From: Muricea muricata
Lineage: Eukaryota > Cnidaria > Anthozoa > Malacalcyonacea > Plexauridae
Assembly (NCBI GenBank): GCA_963855995.1
Contig: OY979716.1
Coordinates: 23,736,283-23,800,282, forward strand
Length of the DNA stretch: 64,000 nt
Direction: 5' to 3'
Position 1 is the first letter of the stretch. The number at the start of each line of letters is the position of its first letter. The notes below the pieces were generated by a model. That model searched no databases and was not told where the DNA came from. It worked only from the letters and a program-made list of their open reading frames with translations. The position numbers were made by a program, and so were the translations under genes. Shown here piece by piece: positions 10,246 to 20,978 of the stretch.

Positions 10246-12430
10246 GCCTCAGTCATTTGTAACCACGCCCCCCTCACCCCCGGGACATAGCGGGGAACTT
10301 AACACTAACCAAGGGTTAAAAACTGTTAATTTCCCCACCCCTGGTGCAAAATTACTTGTTAAACCCCCAGTATGGCAGGGCTTCAAAACATCCAAATCAA
10401 CCCACTCAAACATTCATTTAAAACCTTATAAAGTGTTAAAAATATTACGCCAATATAACATGAAAATAGTAACAGTTAATATAACAAGTATATAAAGCTC
10501 GTGTTTATAAATTGCGTTCAATCATGCATATCAAATATTTAGAAATTTAGTCAAATTTTTTTTTGTCTATTATAAAGCATTAAGCAACTAAAAATAATGC
10601 TATGAATGTTTTACATCGAAAAGGGAACTTTTAATATGTTTTTAAAGTCTTTTTGGTGGAATTTAGAGCCGACCGCGTGGTATATTTCTGGTAACTAGTT
10701 TCGTTTTCTGACACTAGAGACAAAATGGCAGTTAGGAAAACAAGCTTTTCGAATCGTGAAGCTTGTAAAGTGTTTACTGCCTAGATTTAACCAGAATCAG
10801 TTGGGTGAGGACATCATAAAGTCCGAAGATCCCGATCTCTGTTGCACGAAGAAGTGTGCGATGTAAACACTACGTAAGTCGTCGAATATTTTACGAATTT
10901 TTACACGACTCGGTAGTGCTGAGAGGCTGATGTTAAATCTGTCCACAAGCATTTGAAATTATATGAAAACTGGCTACATATCCGTAAGTTAGAGGTGCTA
11001 AAGTAGCGCTCTAATGTTTCGAAATGTTTTTACTGTACAATGCTTGTGGACTTTTATATTTTCCTTGTTTAGGCAGGGGGCTATGGGTCATGCAAAAATT
11101 TTTCATAATTACCCAGAATCTTTTATGGTCGTAGTATTCTTTAATCACATTCAAAAGCCTTAAATGAAGTAATGCGCGAGTTCAAACCGATATAACCAAA
11201 AACTGTGTTTGTCGGAAGTGATACCCTGCATCTTGGCATTTATAATGCAGTGGCAACCTTCAATATTGGCTGTCAAGCATCATTAAATATTTTGAAGGAG
11301 GCAGGAATAGGGCCAGGGAAGTTCTGCACAAAGGAGATGAGATGCAATGATCTTGTGAGTGTAAAGAAAGCAAATTACAGAGCAAAGGATGATACGTAGG
11401 AAGATCATTAGAGCTGCACAGAAACATCATAGTGACAAAGCTGAGGAAAAAGAAGGTGTTACATATGCTCCAGGGTCATTTTAATGACTCGAACAGTTAA
11501 CAGTTGGTCGAAACAATATTGGTGACCAATAATCAGCTGTTTTTAGTGGGATATTCCGAATATTCCTTCAAATCGGAGAAGAAACATTTATGTAAACTTT
11601 ACACAAGGCTTTTTCTCAATACTGCATATTTCCCACAGTCACAAATTTAAAACACAATATCTGAAGCAGTATTTAACACCTGCTAATGAAATTTCTCCAG
11701 TTATTAGCTGCGCTACTACTCCAGGGTCTAGACCTAAAATATTCGAGACTTTGTAAATTTTGGCAACTTTCTAGCTGCTCGAACAAAAGTCCGAGGCAGC
11801 AGTTTAAAGTTTTTAGCCTCAATTTGCCAATCATATAATAAATGCAGCATTTTTTTAGGTCTAGACCCGAATTAGATATAAACTTGATCTAAAAACACTG
11901 TTTTGAAGTTCCTGTATTGGCTAGATTTTCTTTAAACTTGTTTTAAAAATTGGCTATTTTACCCCCTGTTGTGCCAAATATATCGTAACCATGGTAACGG
12001 ATTTGTCTGAAAAGTATATTTTTGTGTAGGAGAAATTTTGTTTGTTACTTCTGAATATTTCACATGACAAAGTAAGCATTTTTAAGAAAAAATATAATTC
12101 CTGTGTGAGACCACCTTTTTCATTATTGCTGGAATAAATAAGGTAAAACCTGATTTGATTTATACCTACTGTAAGTTTATGAATTGCTAAGGATACATAA
12201 ACATATTAAAAATCTAAACACGTACCTTTCTACAAGTTGTTTTGTGGGACGCCATTTTAAGATCGGCTGTTAAATCCCGGTTTGTTTCCCCGGTGTCAAA
12301 ATTCGTAGTTAATTCCATGGTACTACGGGGCATATTGCGCTGTTAAATGGCGTTAAATCCCCGTTATATTTTTGAACATCCCCGCTATGTCCCGGTGGTA
12401 GAGGGGGGCGTGGTTACAAGTGACTGAGGC
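10246..12430. mobile_element. TIR transposon (2.2 kb), internally decayed, Mutator-like
   Basis: The termini GCCTCAGTCA and TGACTGAGGC are inverted. Matching inner segments follow: ACCACGCCCCCCTC with GAGGGGGGCGTGGT, and GGGACATAGCGGGGA with TCCCCGCTATGTCCC. The TIR is therefore at least 50 bp with a few mismatches. Inside is the C-terminal part of a transposase-like protein (11205-11484). Flanks give no convincing TSD (TAAT occurs near both ends). The superfamily is inferred from the internal protein. Confidence 0.6.
11205..11484 (+). pseudogene. Mutator-like transposase (PF20700 type), C-terminal fragment
   Basis: The frame reads FVGSDTLHLGIYNAVATFN, then ILKEAGIGPGKFC and VKKANYRAK. After a one-base frameshift near 11397 it continues RKIIRA to the terminal GVTYAPGSF and a stop. 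This is the typical C-terminal end of the large Mutator-like protein family of cnidarians and insects. It would follow directly on the region that ends the minus-strand copy at 59.5 kb (LNGLIWDRCPKTIYV). The frameshift and the missing catalytic part make it a remnant. The family name is from memory. Confidence 0.6.
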
Positions 12431-12599
12431 GTAATCTCAACCCTCACATTCGAAAACTTGCTCTCAGACACTATATACCACACGCTGCCGCATAGGAAAT
12501 CGGACCAGTGTGCGATAGCATATATTACAAATGAAGTGTTGTGTTGCGGGAATACTTATGTACATATTCTGTACATATTCGATTATGAAAAATTAGTTT

Positions 12600-12905
12600 A
12601 ATATACAATGTAGGCGACAAATACTGCATGTAATTTGTACTACACGGTTTGCACTTCGTACTCCAGCGCCTTCGCGTAGCAACAAAAACATTACACAGCC
12701 TCAGTGGATAATGAGCAATGACTGCATTTGTACCAACTAAGATCTAAAAGGCGCCAAGCATTTGCTCATTTAAACTTGTGGTCGACATCCTCATCAGATG
12801 AGGCTGTAAAATCACTTTGATCAGTATCATTGTCGTCGCTAGCATCGCTTGTTTTTGTCGACGGCTCCGGCTCAAATTGATAGGGTAATATCACTCCTAC
12901 TTCGT
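12600..12905 (-). pseudogene. P2X7-type ballast-domain protein, N-terminal remnant (copy B)
   Basis: On the minus strand an acidic leader reads ILPYQFEPEPSTKTSDASDD and continues with Ser/Asp residues to a stop. After that stop comes WYKCSHCSLSTEAV and then CFCC. This is the start of the ballast Cys cluster (W-x2-C-x2-C ... C-x-C-C), found here without an intron between leader and cluster. Several stops interrupt it and the C-terminal part of the domain is absent. It lies just outside the right end of the 10246-12430 element. In intact P2X7 the domain is a cytoplasmic zinc- and nucleotide-binding region; the role of stand-alone copies is unknown. Confidence 0.5.
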
Positions 12906-13611
12906 TCCATGAATTATATCCATTAGCTCTGGTCAAAAACTACAAATTCTTTAATAGTAAACGCTTCAAACCACAATATACACTCTACTAAAATATATTG
13001 TTGTCTTTCGGAAACCCATCCTATGTCGTCACATCCGCCAACTTAGCTCACAGATAATTTTTTTTAGAAATTGATTCAAAATGGCGCCCAATTTAAAATT
13101 TGAAACGCGCATAACTCGTGAATAGAGGATTTTGATAGCGAATTGTTATCATATCCATTATAAGTTATCGTAACACTTTTAAAATAGCCAATAAAAATTT
13201 TCGTTGCCAATGTCCTTTAACAAACAAAAACGCTTGAATAAGACATATGGGTATGAAAGTTATGAGAACATACTAAGGCTAACTGCAAAATGAAAAAGTT
13301 TTCTCTTTTCTGCATACATCATGTTCCAAGACATGCTTATATAGTGATATCTAACAAGTGCTTTATGGATCAGGATCCCCTCTCCCTTTAGCTTTGCAGG
13401 GCTGCAAACCAGTCTGCAGCTGGTGATTTTGTGATGTTTTCGAAGGTCATGCCCTTTCAAAGGTCAATTATTCTTAATATGACTTTGGCTATTTTATTCA
13501 GGCGAATGATTTTGAAATGAAATGTAGGTTTATGAACTTTGTTCCACGGCATTATGACAGTCTTTGTTCCACTTTATTATGACAAAAATGTCAATCAACT
13601 TAATATTTATA

Positions 13612-14172
13612 TTAAAAGTCAATCGTGTTTGACCATATTTTCAAACTTTTTAGTGTTTTTACTTTGAATGTATGTACAAGTAATATTGAACATATGTACA
13701 AGTACTTACCACATTTCAGCACAATGAATGCGCTTCGTCGATCACACAAGGCAAAAACATTGTTCTCAAAGACATTAGATTTCATCAATGTCTTGCCAAC
13801 ATCTGAAAGAAGTTCCTCTAGATGCGCGAAAATTATTTTGCTTTTACTATAGTCTATTGCTTCACAATTGTTAAAAAAATCGCTGTCTCCTATGGTTGCA
13901 TCATCGAACAAATTTATATTAACTTTACTATGCATTCTTTCTTGAAAGCAATTTACCAGCGTTTACACCCAATGAGCTTTAACACTTTTAGTTTATCTTC
14001 AATAATTGAAGGAAGGGGCACACCACAATAACGATAATACAGCTGGCTCTCGTAAGTAATACATGAGGAAGCAACTGAGATAGGAAAGACGTTTTCAAAT
14101 CCTGTTAGAAGAACAGCTATATCATCATGTCCTTGAAGTAGATATTAAAGCATTGCGCTGCTGTGGCTTAAG
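13612..14172 (-). pseudogene. RecQ-family helicase fragment, decayed (copy 2, inverted)
   Basis: The minus-strand frame with FDDATIGDSDFFNNCEA and KSKIIFAHLEELLSDVGK matches copy 1 closely. The preceding exon start also matches (acceptor-like TACCAG, then ATTCTTAAGCCACA). The Walker A region is further decayed, and the DEAH region is frameshifted (CDRRSAF). The two copies form an inverted pair about 5 kb apart, and homology continues a little inward (13188-13218 against 8825-8855). Confidence 0.6.
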
Positions 14173-14212
14173 AATAATATCTGGTAATCCAATTGCAAAC
14201 AACAGCAAAATG

Positions 14213-14229
14213 CCCTGGGTACGAGGTTG
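14213..14229 (-). repeat. Solo terminus of the CAACCTCGTACCCAGGG element family
   Basis: CCCTGGGTACGAGGTTG is the reverse complement of the terminus seen at 61283 and resembles those at 37780 and 44194. The partner end is not found nearby. Confidence 0.4.
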
Positions 14230-14572
14230 AGTAATGGCGGCCAACCGGGGTATGCGCGTGAGGGTAGCGTCAAAAAGATTAAAGGAGTGATCCATTTATT
14301 ATTTAATCTATAGCAAAAATATTAAACATTAAAACGACTTTCTTTGGCGTCAATTTTGAATAAATGACATAATTATGTACCAACTTCGATTTGCGTTGTG
14401 AGCCGTGTTCGTAGATTTTTATGAGACAGCAATTTTCATGATTTCGAATGTGGCGGTAGTTATTGGGAAAAAGATTGTTCAAAAGAAAGGGAATTCTACA
14501 TTGTTGTTGAGTGTTGTCTGTATTCATCATACCTTTTTAAAGAAAACGATAATTTTTACTTATTAATTTCAG
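14230..14572. other. Sequence before the first CNTNAP-like exon seen
   Basis: No exon with a signal peptide or a phase-1 donor is convincing here, so the 5' end of the gene was not located. The tract just before 14573 is pyrimidine-rich and ends in AG. Confidence 0.4.
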
Positions 14573-14808
14573 ATGTATCTCGTCTAAAAACCAACATCAT
14601 TCAAGAATTCACGGAATCGATTTATGCCCTTTGTGCTCATCACTGCGTAGCGCATCGTTTCTGTGTGGCCACCAATTACAAGAGAAACGATGGGAAAGGA
14701 CCCAACTGTCAACTGACAAATACAACGAAACCTAAATTTGAGGAAAATGCACAGAAAAAAGACAAAATTTGGGTATTCCAAAAGGTTAATGCTGATCGAA
14801 GCATGTTG
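14573..14808 (+). CDS. CNTNAP-like gene, PAN/apple-domain exon
   Basis: The exon follows TTATTAATTTCAG and is read in phase 1 (two bases complete a codon). It encodes about 78 residues with CAHHCVAHRFCVATNYK, NCQLTN and a C-terminal IWVFQK. This Cys pattern (C-x3-C-x5-C, then a distal Cys) is that of PAN/apple modules in secreted or membrane-bound cnidarian proteins. A phase-0 donor TTG|GTAAAT ends it, matching the next exon. PAN domains mediate protein or carbohydrate binding outside the cell. Upstream exons (signal peptide, any discoidin or laminin-G modules) are not identified. Domain calls come from pattern recognition. Confidence 0.75.
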
Positions 14809-15147
14809 GTAAATATTTTAATCAAAAGATTTGGCAGCGTCATGCTCTAATATATAAGTAAATAGTCCAGTACCAACAATTAAAGTTTATGATAAATAAA
14901 ATTCCTAATTGCACTAACATAAGCAAAGCATGTCTGTTATTAAAAAAATTGTTCATCTCGTCTTTATACTGGGTGTCTCAAAAACAAAAACGGAGTCAAA
15001 TAGTACAACACATATTAATTGTACCGGTATATTCTATACTGCATAGTCATTTAATTATACTATTATATTTGCACGGGAATACATGATTATTCGTATCTGT
15101 TTCCAGCTATTGTTTTGGGTATAATTCTATATCTAATTATATTCCAG

Positions 15148-15265
15148 GTATCCTGCGGAAAGGAAACTAATGAATGTCATAACGGTGGAACAGCGATCTG
15201 GAATCCAGTTAAACCTTACTCCTGTCTATGTAAGGATGGATACGAAGGAGAGTTTTGTGAGAAAG
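15148..15265 (+). CDS. CNTNAP-like gene, EGF-like exon lacking one cysteine
   Basis: The exon starts after ATATTCCAG in phase 0 and ends AAAG|GTAAAG in phase 1. It encodes VSCGKETNECHNGGTAIW, then PYSCLCKDGYEGEFC. An EGF module normally has six Cys with the third in NGGTC; here that position is Ala, leaving five. The other spacing (C-x-C-x8-C with G and Y/F) is canonical. The loss would leave one Cys unpaired, so this may be a real variant or early decay. The splice phases on both sides fit the neighbouring exons, which supports the three-exon model. Confidence 0.8.
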
Positions 15266-15804
15266 GTAAAGAATAAATTGAAATTCGTATTTTAACAGTA
15301 AAATGCTAGTTGTGGGTAAATATTTGGTTTAAAACAAGTTAATTATTACTGGTCATATTACGAATTGTGTGCAAAGCAAGTATTCTTAAAAATTCTTATC
15401 GAGAATAAGAGTTAATTTTCGAATAACATTATTGCTAGTTTAAGAATAATATTGCAACGTAAAAAATTTCCAGCCTACAGCGAGAAAATATTTCCAATAT
15501 AGAGTTCCTACAAAATTATGAAGAGTTCTCATAAATGAAGCATTTTTCAATCTGGGCAGGAAACCTTGATTTCTTCTCCTGCTTAGGAGACGCAAATAGC
15601 AGCTCGCAAGTCTCTTAAACACTAGGTCGCCCATTTATGCAGTGATAAAAATTAGGGTAAACCATAAAAATATCTCGCATAGTCTGGAACCAATTTGGCA
15701 ATAGGTTACTGCCTTGTAGATGGAAAGTGGGAATCAGTCGAAACTTGTCGTTCAAAGTTTGACAAGGGAGTTAGGAAGTTTTGCATAACACATTACATTA
15801 CATA

Positions 15805-15833
15805 CCCCCCCCCTCCCCTCCCCTCCCCTCCCC
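15805..15833. repeat. (CCCCT)n simple repeat
   Basis: A C9 tract followed by CCCCT units. Low-complexity sequence in the intron. Confidence 0.8.
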
Positions 15834-15898
15834 GAATGCAAATCAGATTTCGTTTTTTTTTCGGGAGATCGTTTTATGGAAGCATGGACAAAAAAACT

Positions 15899-16772
15899 TC
15901 ATCCATGCGAACTTTCTGGGTGTGTTGTATAAATATGATCCAAACACGTATCAGAAACCAGTCTGGTAATTTCACCAACAATTTGTTTAACATTACAAGT
16001 CCCTGGTGTCTTAATGAGATCCTGTTTATAATAAGTAGTGGTGTCCAAAAAGTCATAATTTATGTCCCCCATAACAATCATTTCCAAATTTAACAAAAAG
16101 GCATCCTTGATGTATTTTCCCAAGTTTATATGATATTCCTTGTTCGCTGAAGGAGGGCAATAGACACCTGATTTTAATATAGGGCGCTTGGATTTATGAG
16201 GATAAACCTCGAGGCATAGGACTTCAATATGGTCAGCTTCAAGGTCAGTTCGACGTATGGAAATGATGTGCAAGTAAATGATTGCAAATGATTGCATATA
16301 CTAAAATACTGCCACCCTTCTTGCCCAATCTATCTTTTCGATGTAAGTTATATCCTCCAATACCATAATACTTATGTGGAACTTTACTCGTACAAAATGT
16401 TTCAGTTAAGATCAAGATATCGAGTTTTTGTTCAGGTCTCTTGTCGCTCATATGAAGTGCTACTGAAATTTCTTCAAACTTCGCATCCGTAAAGTATATT
16501 CCAATGACATAACCTAAACCCTCGCGACGCTGAATTTCAGAAAAGTTAATAGCACCTGGATTTGCAGCAATATCTCCACAGAGAAGATTACACTCAGCAA
16601 GCATGGTCATCCATACAAGACGCCGTAGACTTGAAATTTTACTTCCAATTGAATACGCCATCATTGGCTTGACTCGTGTGTGTTGTTTAATACCATCAAC
16701 ATAAGGTTGAGTTAACTCTTGAGAAACATATAACCGGTTTTCCAACGCCTTCACAGGTTGTGTACCAACCAC
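15899..16772 (-). pseudogene. Non-LTR retrotransposon endonuclease fragment with a 2A-like motif
   Basis: Minus-strand frames encode NLLCGDIAANPGAIN, then DILILTETFCTSK (catalytic Glu), a Tyr-Arg-Lys-Asp block (NLHRKDRLGKKGG), VYCPPSAN, VMGDINYDFL (GDxN) and CLDHIYTTHPE. These are the motifs of an AP-endonuclease domain of a CR1-like LINE. One frameshift near 16260 separates the two halves, and the sequence stops before any SDH motif or reverse transcriptase. The GDIxANPG motif near 16545-16580 resembles 2A ribosome-skipping sequences, which end NPGP, but here Ala replaces the last Pro. Confidence 0.75.
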
Positions 16773-16920
16773 ATTGAAGTTGTAAATCGTATCATATTAA
16801 GTTGAAACAGAATGATCAAGCACAGACTTTTAATTATCACGGACGACCAGAATACACGTTTGAACGCCATGATAAATTCTATCAAATAGATCATTCTGTT
16901 CAATTGTGAAAACTGGGGGC

Positions 16921-17073
16921 TTGTATAAATGATACTTTGATCTGGTGCACAAATACTGGTTTGGCATGTAATGCTGGTAAAACTGAAGTTGTCCATCTGT
17001 CCTCACGATTTGCTAAAAACTGTGACACTATTGCTTGAATTAACGTTGGAGGTACTTCACTTCATCCTAAAGA
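16921..17073 (+). pseudogene. LINE reverse-transcriptase fragment (post-palm region)
   Basis: The frame reads CNAGKTEVVHLSSRF and, after one stop, INVGGTSLHPK. This matches the ...NxxKTEVIHF... segment that follows the YADD box in CR1/L2-type LINEs. Only this short piece is visible. Confidence 0.5.
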
Positions 17074-17478
17074 GGCAGTACGAGATCTTAGTGTTAACAA
17101 GGGCAAATAATGTTCGCCAGTCAGCGCGTTTGTTGACATTTTGCGTAACTGACCAATCAGAATGCATGAAATTCACAATGTGTACACAAAAGGAGTGGGA
17201 AAATAGCACCTTGTTCTATGGCCCGTGCCATTCGTTATTGCACTTCTCACTTCAAAAACAACAAATTGTGAGAAAGCGTGATTTTTTTACAATTTCCTCG
17301 GGGAATTTTTTAAATTCGATCTAGAACGCGAAAGATCAACGTTTCAATAACCGTGTTTTTATGCGCGCAAGAAAGATACCAATCAGCTCTATCGATACTA
17401 TATGTAGACGTAGCTTTGTGTTACCTTACTTCCTTTATGCACACTTTATCCCGGAAATATGTCACTAGGTTTTGCAGG

Positions 17479-17845
17479 TTATGACTGGCCATCATCGTCA
17501 TCACAGCTAAACTCCAGCGTTCGCCAATGGCGAATTCTTTGTAAGAAAGTGTCAATGTTTATCGTTTCGCTTTGATCGTCGACCAGTTGGTCGTACTCAT
17601 CGTCATCATCGTCACTTAATTCCTCGTTCTCATCGCTTTCCTCACCAGCAGAGGGCACGGACACATTTGAAACAGAATTGTTTGCTGTTTGACCAAGCTC
17701 TTTAACTTTTGACAATAACGCTGTTTTACAGATCGGGCAATCTCCGATATTTGGGAGGATGCATGCGATGTGGAACGAATGCCCACATCCATGAAAAACC
17801 GTCCACATGGAGCTCTGTTTGTTGCAGTTGAGCAAATCGCATTTC
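17479..17845 (-). pseudogene. RING-finger C-terminal exon of a DUF6589-like gene
   Basis: After the acceptor CTTTTAG the exon reads KCDLLNC, FHGCGHSFHIAC and CPICKTALL. These form a RING-type zinc ligand set (C-x4-C, C-x-H-x2-H-x2-C, C-x2-C), followed by an acidic Asp/Glu-rich tail and a stop. The exon phase fits the donor at 18236 on the same strand: AG|G gives Arg and the join reads R-K-C-D. It is therefore the next exon after the left arm of the inverted duplication. RING domains usually act as ubiquitin ligases; activity here is not shown. The rest of the gene on this strand is missing beyond 18417. Confidence 0.65.
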
Positions 17846-18049
17846 CTAAAAGTTTTAAAATAAGTTTTATATTTTATAATTCATATTATTAAAATTTGTC
17901 ACGACTTAAAATATTAAATGAACTCTACTAAATATGTGAGAAATCATAGGGAGCAATGGGCTGCAGTACCCTGGCAACTTCTCTAAACTGCAACACTATA
18001 ATTTTACTGTAATAAGTAATATGGACAGGTCTACATTAGTTATATTGCA

Positions 18050-18417
18050 ATTCAATTCATTAACATGTTGCTAATTAAAGGTTGTCCCAACTCTACCCTC
18101 TATTCATCACATGTGTCTTTTTTAATAACATAGAGTGTGTTGTGTTTGTGTGAACCAAGATCTCTTTGAATAGTGAAATATTAAAGGCTTGGGGTTTTTA
18201 TTAATTGAGGTATGTAAGAATATTATTCCATTTACCTGGCTGGGTTTGGTTGGTTTTCCACAGACAAGAATCCTAGAGGTAGGACTTGATTGGTAACAAT
18301 TTTTGACCAAACATGTTAGGAAGTTTCCACTTGCTTGTGTGTTTAGGTTGACGGGGTGCCCGAGGTTGTTGAACAGCTTTGTTGGGGTTTGTATAGAGGG
18401 TCTCAAACTTGTTGGTT
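18050..18417 (-). repeat. Inverted duplication, left arm
   Basis: The reverse complement matches 19168-19535. Over 285 bases (18122-18406 against 19179-19463) the same 94-codon frame translates identically, so the arms are near or fully identical there. Read on the minus strand, this arm carries the end of the DUF6589-like core exon, its donor (18236/18235) and the start of the intron before the RING exon. Confidence 0.85.
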
Positions 18418-18420
18418 TTT

Positions 18421-19349
18421 TTCGGACAGCTGGTTTATTCTAATATTCCTACAGTACCTGCAGCACTGAAGAATGTAATCCCGTTGATCGGTCCATTACA
18501 TATTTCGTTGAATGCCAGAGAATGTGTTTTGTTACAATTCCATGAGGTATTTGCTGATCTCTACGCCTTTCTTTTTGGAAATAAAGCTAAGCTAGTCAAA
18601 AAACCAAAGCCTTGGAGAGTATCTTTATTGCTGGAAGTATTATATGGAGGGTGGACACTTGTGAGAGATATGATTTTCTCTGTCTTTTACAAGTGCAAAG
18701 ATATTGAGTTCCTCACACTGGTCAATCTCCTTGACAATTACATTCAATTGGTGTTGAGTATTTATTCCATAGTCTTCAAGTGCAACAAGTATGAACTGTT
18801 TTATAAATCATTAATCCACTGTTGGGTTATGTTTGTTGTGTTCCGCCGACGCCACTACAACAAAGCACTACTGGTGACACTTTCTGCATTCCTCCACTGG
18901 CAAGAAAATATCCCATCCATGTTCAACACCCTACATCAACACTTGTTGGCTTTTGACGAATATCCAGTGGAGAATTTTCATTCGGTGTTACGACGAAGAA
19001 CAAAAGAAACAGACAAGTGGTAAAGATCACATTGCACTCAAGGCCAAAGAGATTGATGCCTGCAAACCTGATCTAAATGCCTTTCAATCTGTATTCGTAC
19101 CACCTAGAAAGTTTAATTTCAGTGCAAAAAGAATAGATAAGTTGAAAACCAAAGCAGCCAAATTTCTAACCAACAAGTTTGAGACCCTCTATACAAACCC
19201 CAACAAAGCTGTTCAACAACCTCGGGCACCCCGTCAACCTAAACACACAAGCAAGTGGAAACTTCCTAACATGTTTGGTCAAAAATTGTTACCAATCAAG
19301 TCCTACCTCTAGGATTCTTGTCTGTGGAAAACCAACCAAACCCAGCCAG
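18421..19349 (+). pseudogene. DUF6589-like protein, core-domain fragment (plus copy)
   Basis: The frame contains PLIGPLHISLNARECVLLQ, FHEVFADLYAFLFG, KKPKPWRVSLLLEVLYGG, NLLDNYIQLVLSIYS and FDEYPVENFHSVLRRRTKET. After a frameshift near 19005 it continues KAKEIDACK and FVPPRKFNFS. I recognise this as the core of a family of large proteins common in cnidarians, with relatives in fungi, that I believe Pfam calls DUF6589. Function is unknown. A second frameshift near 19285 is needed to reach VLPLGFLSVEN and the donor at 19349/19350. The N-terminus and the RING exon are absent on this strand, so it is truncated at both ends. Confidence 0.6.
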
Positions 19350-19535
19350 GTAAATGGAATAATATTCTTACATACCTCAATTAATAAAAACCCCAAGCCT
19401 TTAATATTTCACTATTCAAAGAGATCTTGGTTCACACAAACACAACACACTCTATGTTATTAAAAAAGGCACGTGTGATGAATAGAGGGTAGAGTTGGGA
19501 CAACCTTTAATTAGCACATGTTAATGAATTGAATG
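19168..19535 (+). repeat. Inverted duplication, right arm
   Basis: Partner of 18050-18417. The match ends at AACCAACAAGTTTG on the inner side and near TTAATGAATTGAAT on the outer side. Beyond 19535 the two flanks are unrelated. Confidence 0.85.
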
Positions 19536-19783
19536 GACCTTTCCCCTTTTACATGAAATTTTGAGAAAATTCAAAATAGGCAAAAATATCACCACAGCTT
19601 GAAAGAGCATCCTAAGTTTAGTAAGATTGCAAAGTTCGGCTGTGAAATGTTGTAAAATGTAGAAAATATAGCCTTGCGAAGTTGGCAAATTTTGTATATA
19701 TTTGTATTCCGGGCGGAAAAGTGATAATCAGTTGATACTTTTGATTATCATTTTCCTACGCGTAATACAAATGTATACAAAAT

Positions 19784-19881
19784 TTGTCACAATGAAACTC
19801 TGCACACCATATATAAGGCTTTAATTCAACCGCATTTTGAATATTGCTCACCAGTGTGGGGAAATTGTGGAGTGTGAAAGA
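19784..19881 (+). pseudogene. LINE reverse-transcriptase C-terminal fragment
   Basis: The frame reads NETLHTIYKALIQPHFEYCS and then PVWGNCG before a stop. This is the conserved region after the catalytic palm in CR1/L2-type LINEs. It belongs to a different family from the element that follows. Confidence 0.6.
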
Positions 19882-20140
19882 AAGATTTCTTTATCTTAAA
19901 TAATGAACGCGACAGAGCGTTCCAAATTTCGATTACCTTTTTTATACATCAAACCAACATCCAGTGTGAATGAAACGACGTACGGTTCTTTCTTTATTAA
20001 TTGGTTCTAATTTAAGGAACATCAAGCTGCAACGAGTACTGTTGGCCAGGTTACTGTTGCTGATTTTAGGATCACGTGTGCATAAGTGCTCTGGATCAAT
20101 TGTAAATTAACGAAATTCTTCAAAAATTCTTAACGATTCT

Positions 20141-20770
20141 ATGGCTTTAGAACTTCGGACAGGATTGAAAATATGTTGGACGAAAGATTTTGCATTACTT
20201 CAACGTTTCGTGGCTGAAACTTTAAAACTTGACGGGGTCTGGCTTTCTCCTGGTGGTGATAAGAAAGTCTTTAACATGCAGGAATCTTCGCTTTCTTGGC
20301 GTAAAAGCAATAAAGTTTTATGCTTTAACGGTGACAATGGAGATGACCTAAAGTTTAAGTTCTGTTCTGTGATGTGTGAACCTGCTTCGACCGAAGAAAG
20401 CATACAGCGGGAATCGGACAGCAATAGTTTGAACAACACCTGTACCTCATATTGCCGCTGTAATTAAGTTATTCCTGATGTGGAGGGGCTAAAATTGGAT
20501 TTTGTTGTAACAGAGAAAGCAACCCAAATGAATGCTGAAAATTTGTGTGCAGTAAAAGGCGAATTAAAGAGGATATTTGAGCGACAAAATGATTTACAAA
20601 ACCAACTAGAAAACCTAAGGATGACAAAAATCACCGAAGCGCCTTCTTCCTCATTGGAATATGCAAATTCCGACCTTGCTGAAAACACAACGCCCACGGC
20701 TGCCTTTGTTACTTCTGTTAGTGAATGTAATAGCGGTATGAAAAGAACCTCATCTGTGTATTCTGTCTAA
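20141..20770 (+). pseudogene. LINE ORF1-like region
   Basis: An ATG at 20141 opens a 108-codon frame (WTKDFALLQRFVAE). A second frame from 20480 has a predicted coiled coil (LKRIFERQNDLQNQLENLRM) and is followed by repeated NTTPTAA/NTAPTTA motifs that continue to about 20930 in shifting frames. ORF1 proteins of LINEs bind nucleic acid; no zinc knuckle or RRM is evident. The assignment rests on position and the coiled coil. Confidence 0.5.
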
Positions 20771-20978
20771 ATTCTGAAATTCCTGACAACACAGCACCCA
20801 CAACTGCTCTTAAAGATTCAATAGCTGAAAACAATACTGTCGACATAAGTATGGCGTTAGAATATTTGGCTGATTCCGATGGTTTTGAAAACACAACGCC
20901 TACAGCTGCTCGTGATGTTTCAATAGTAGTGAGGGCGCCCTATCCAAATATACAAAAAACACCAATACAGAAAACCTC

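Noticed and set aside
10246-12430. Kolobok assignment from TTAA-like flanks
   Set aside because: TAAT occurs near both ends but is not an exact TTAA duplication, and the internal protein is Mutator-like.
18122-18406. 94-codon minus-strand frame identical to a plus-strand frame at 19179-19463
   Set aside because: It is an out-of-frame reading of the duplicated arms, overlapping the end of the DUF6589-like exon and its intron. The identity reflects the inverted repeat, not a conserved gene.
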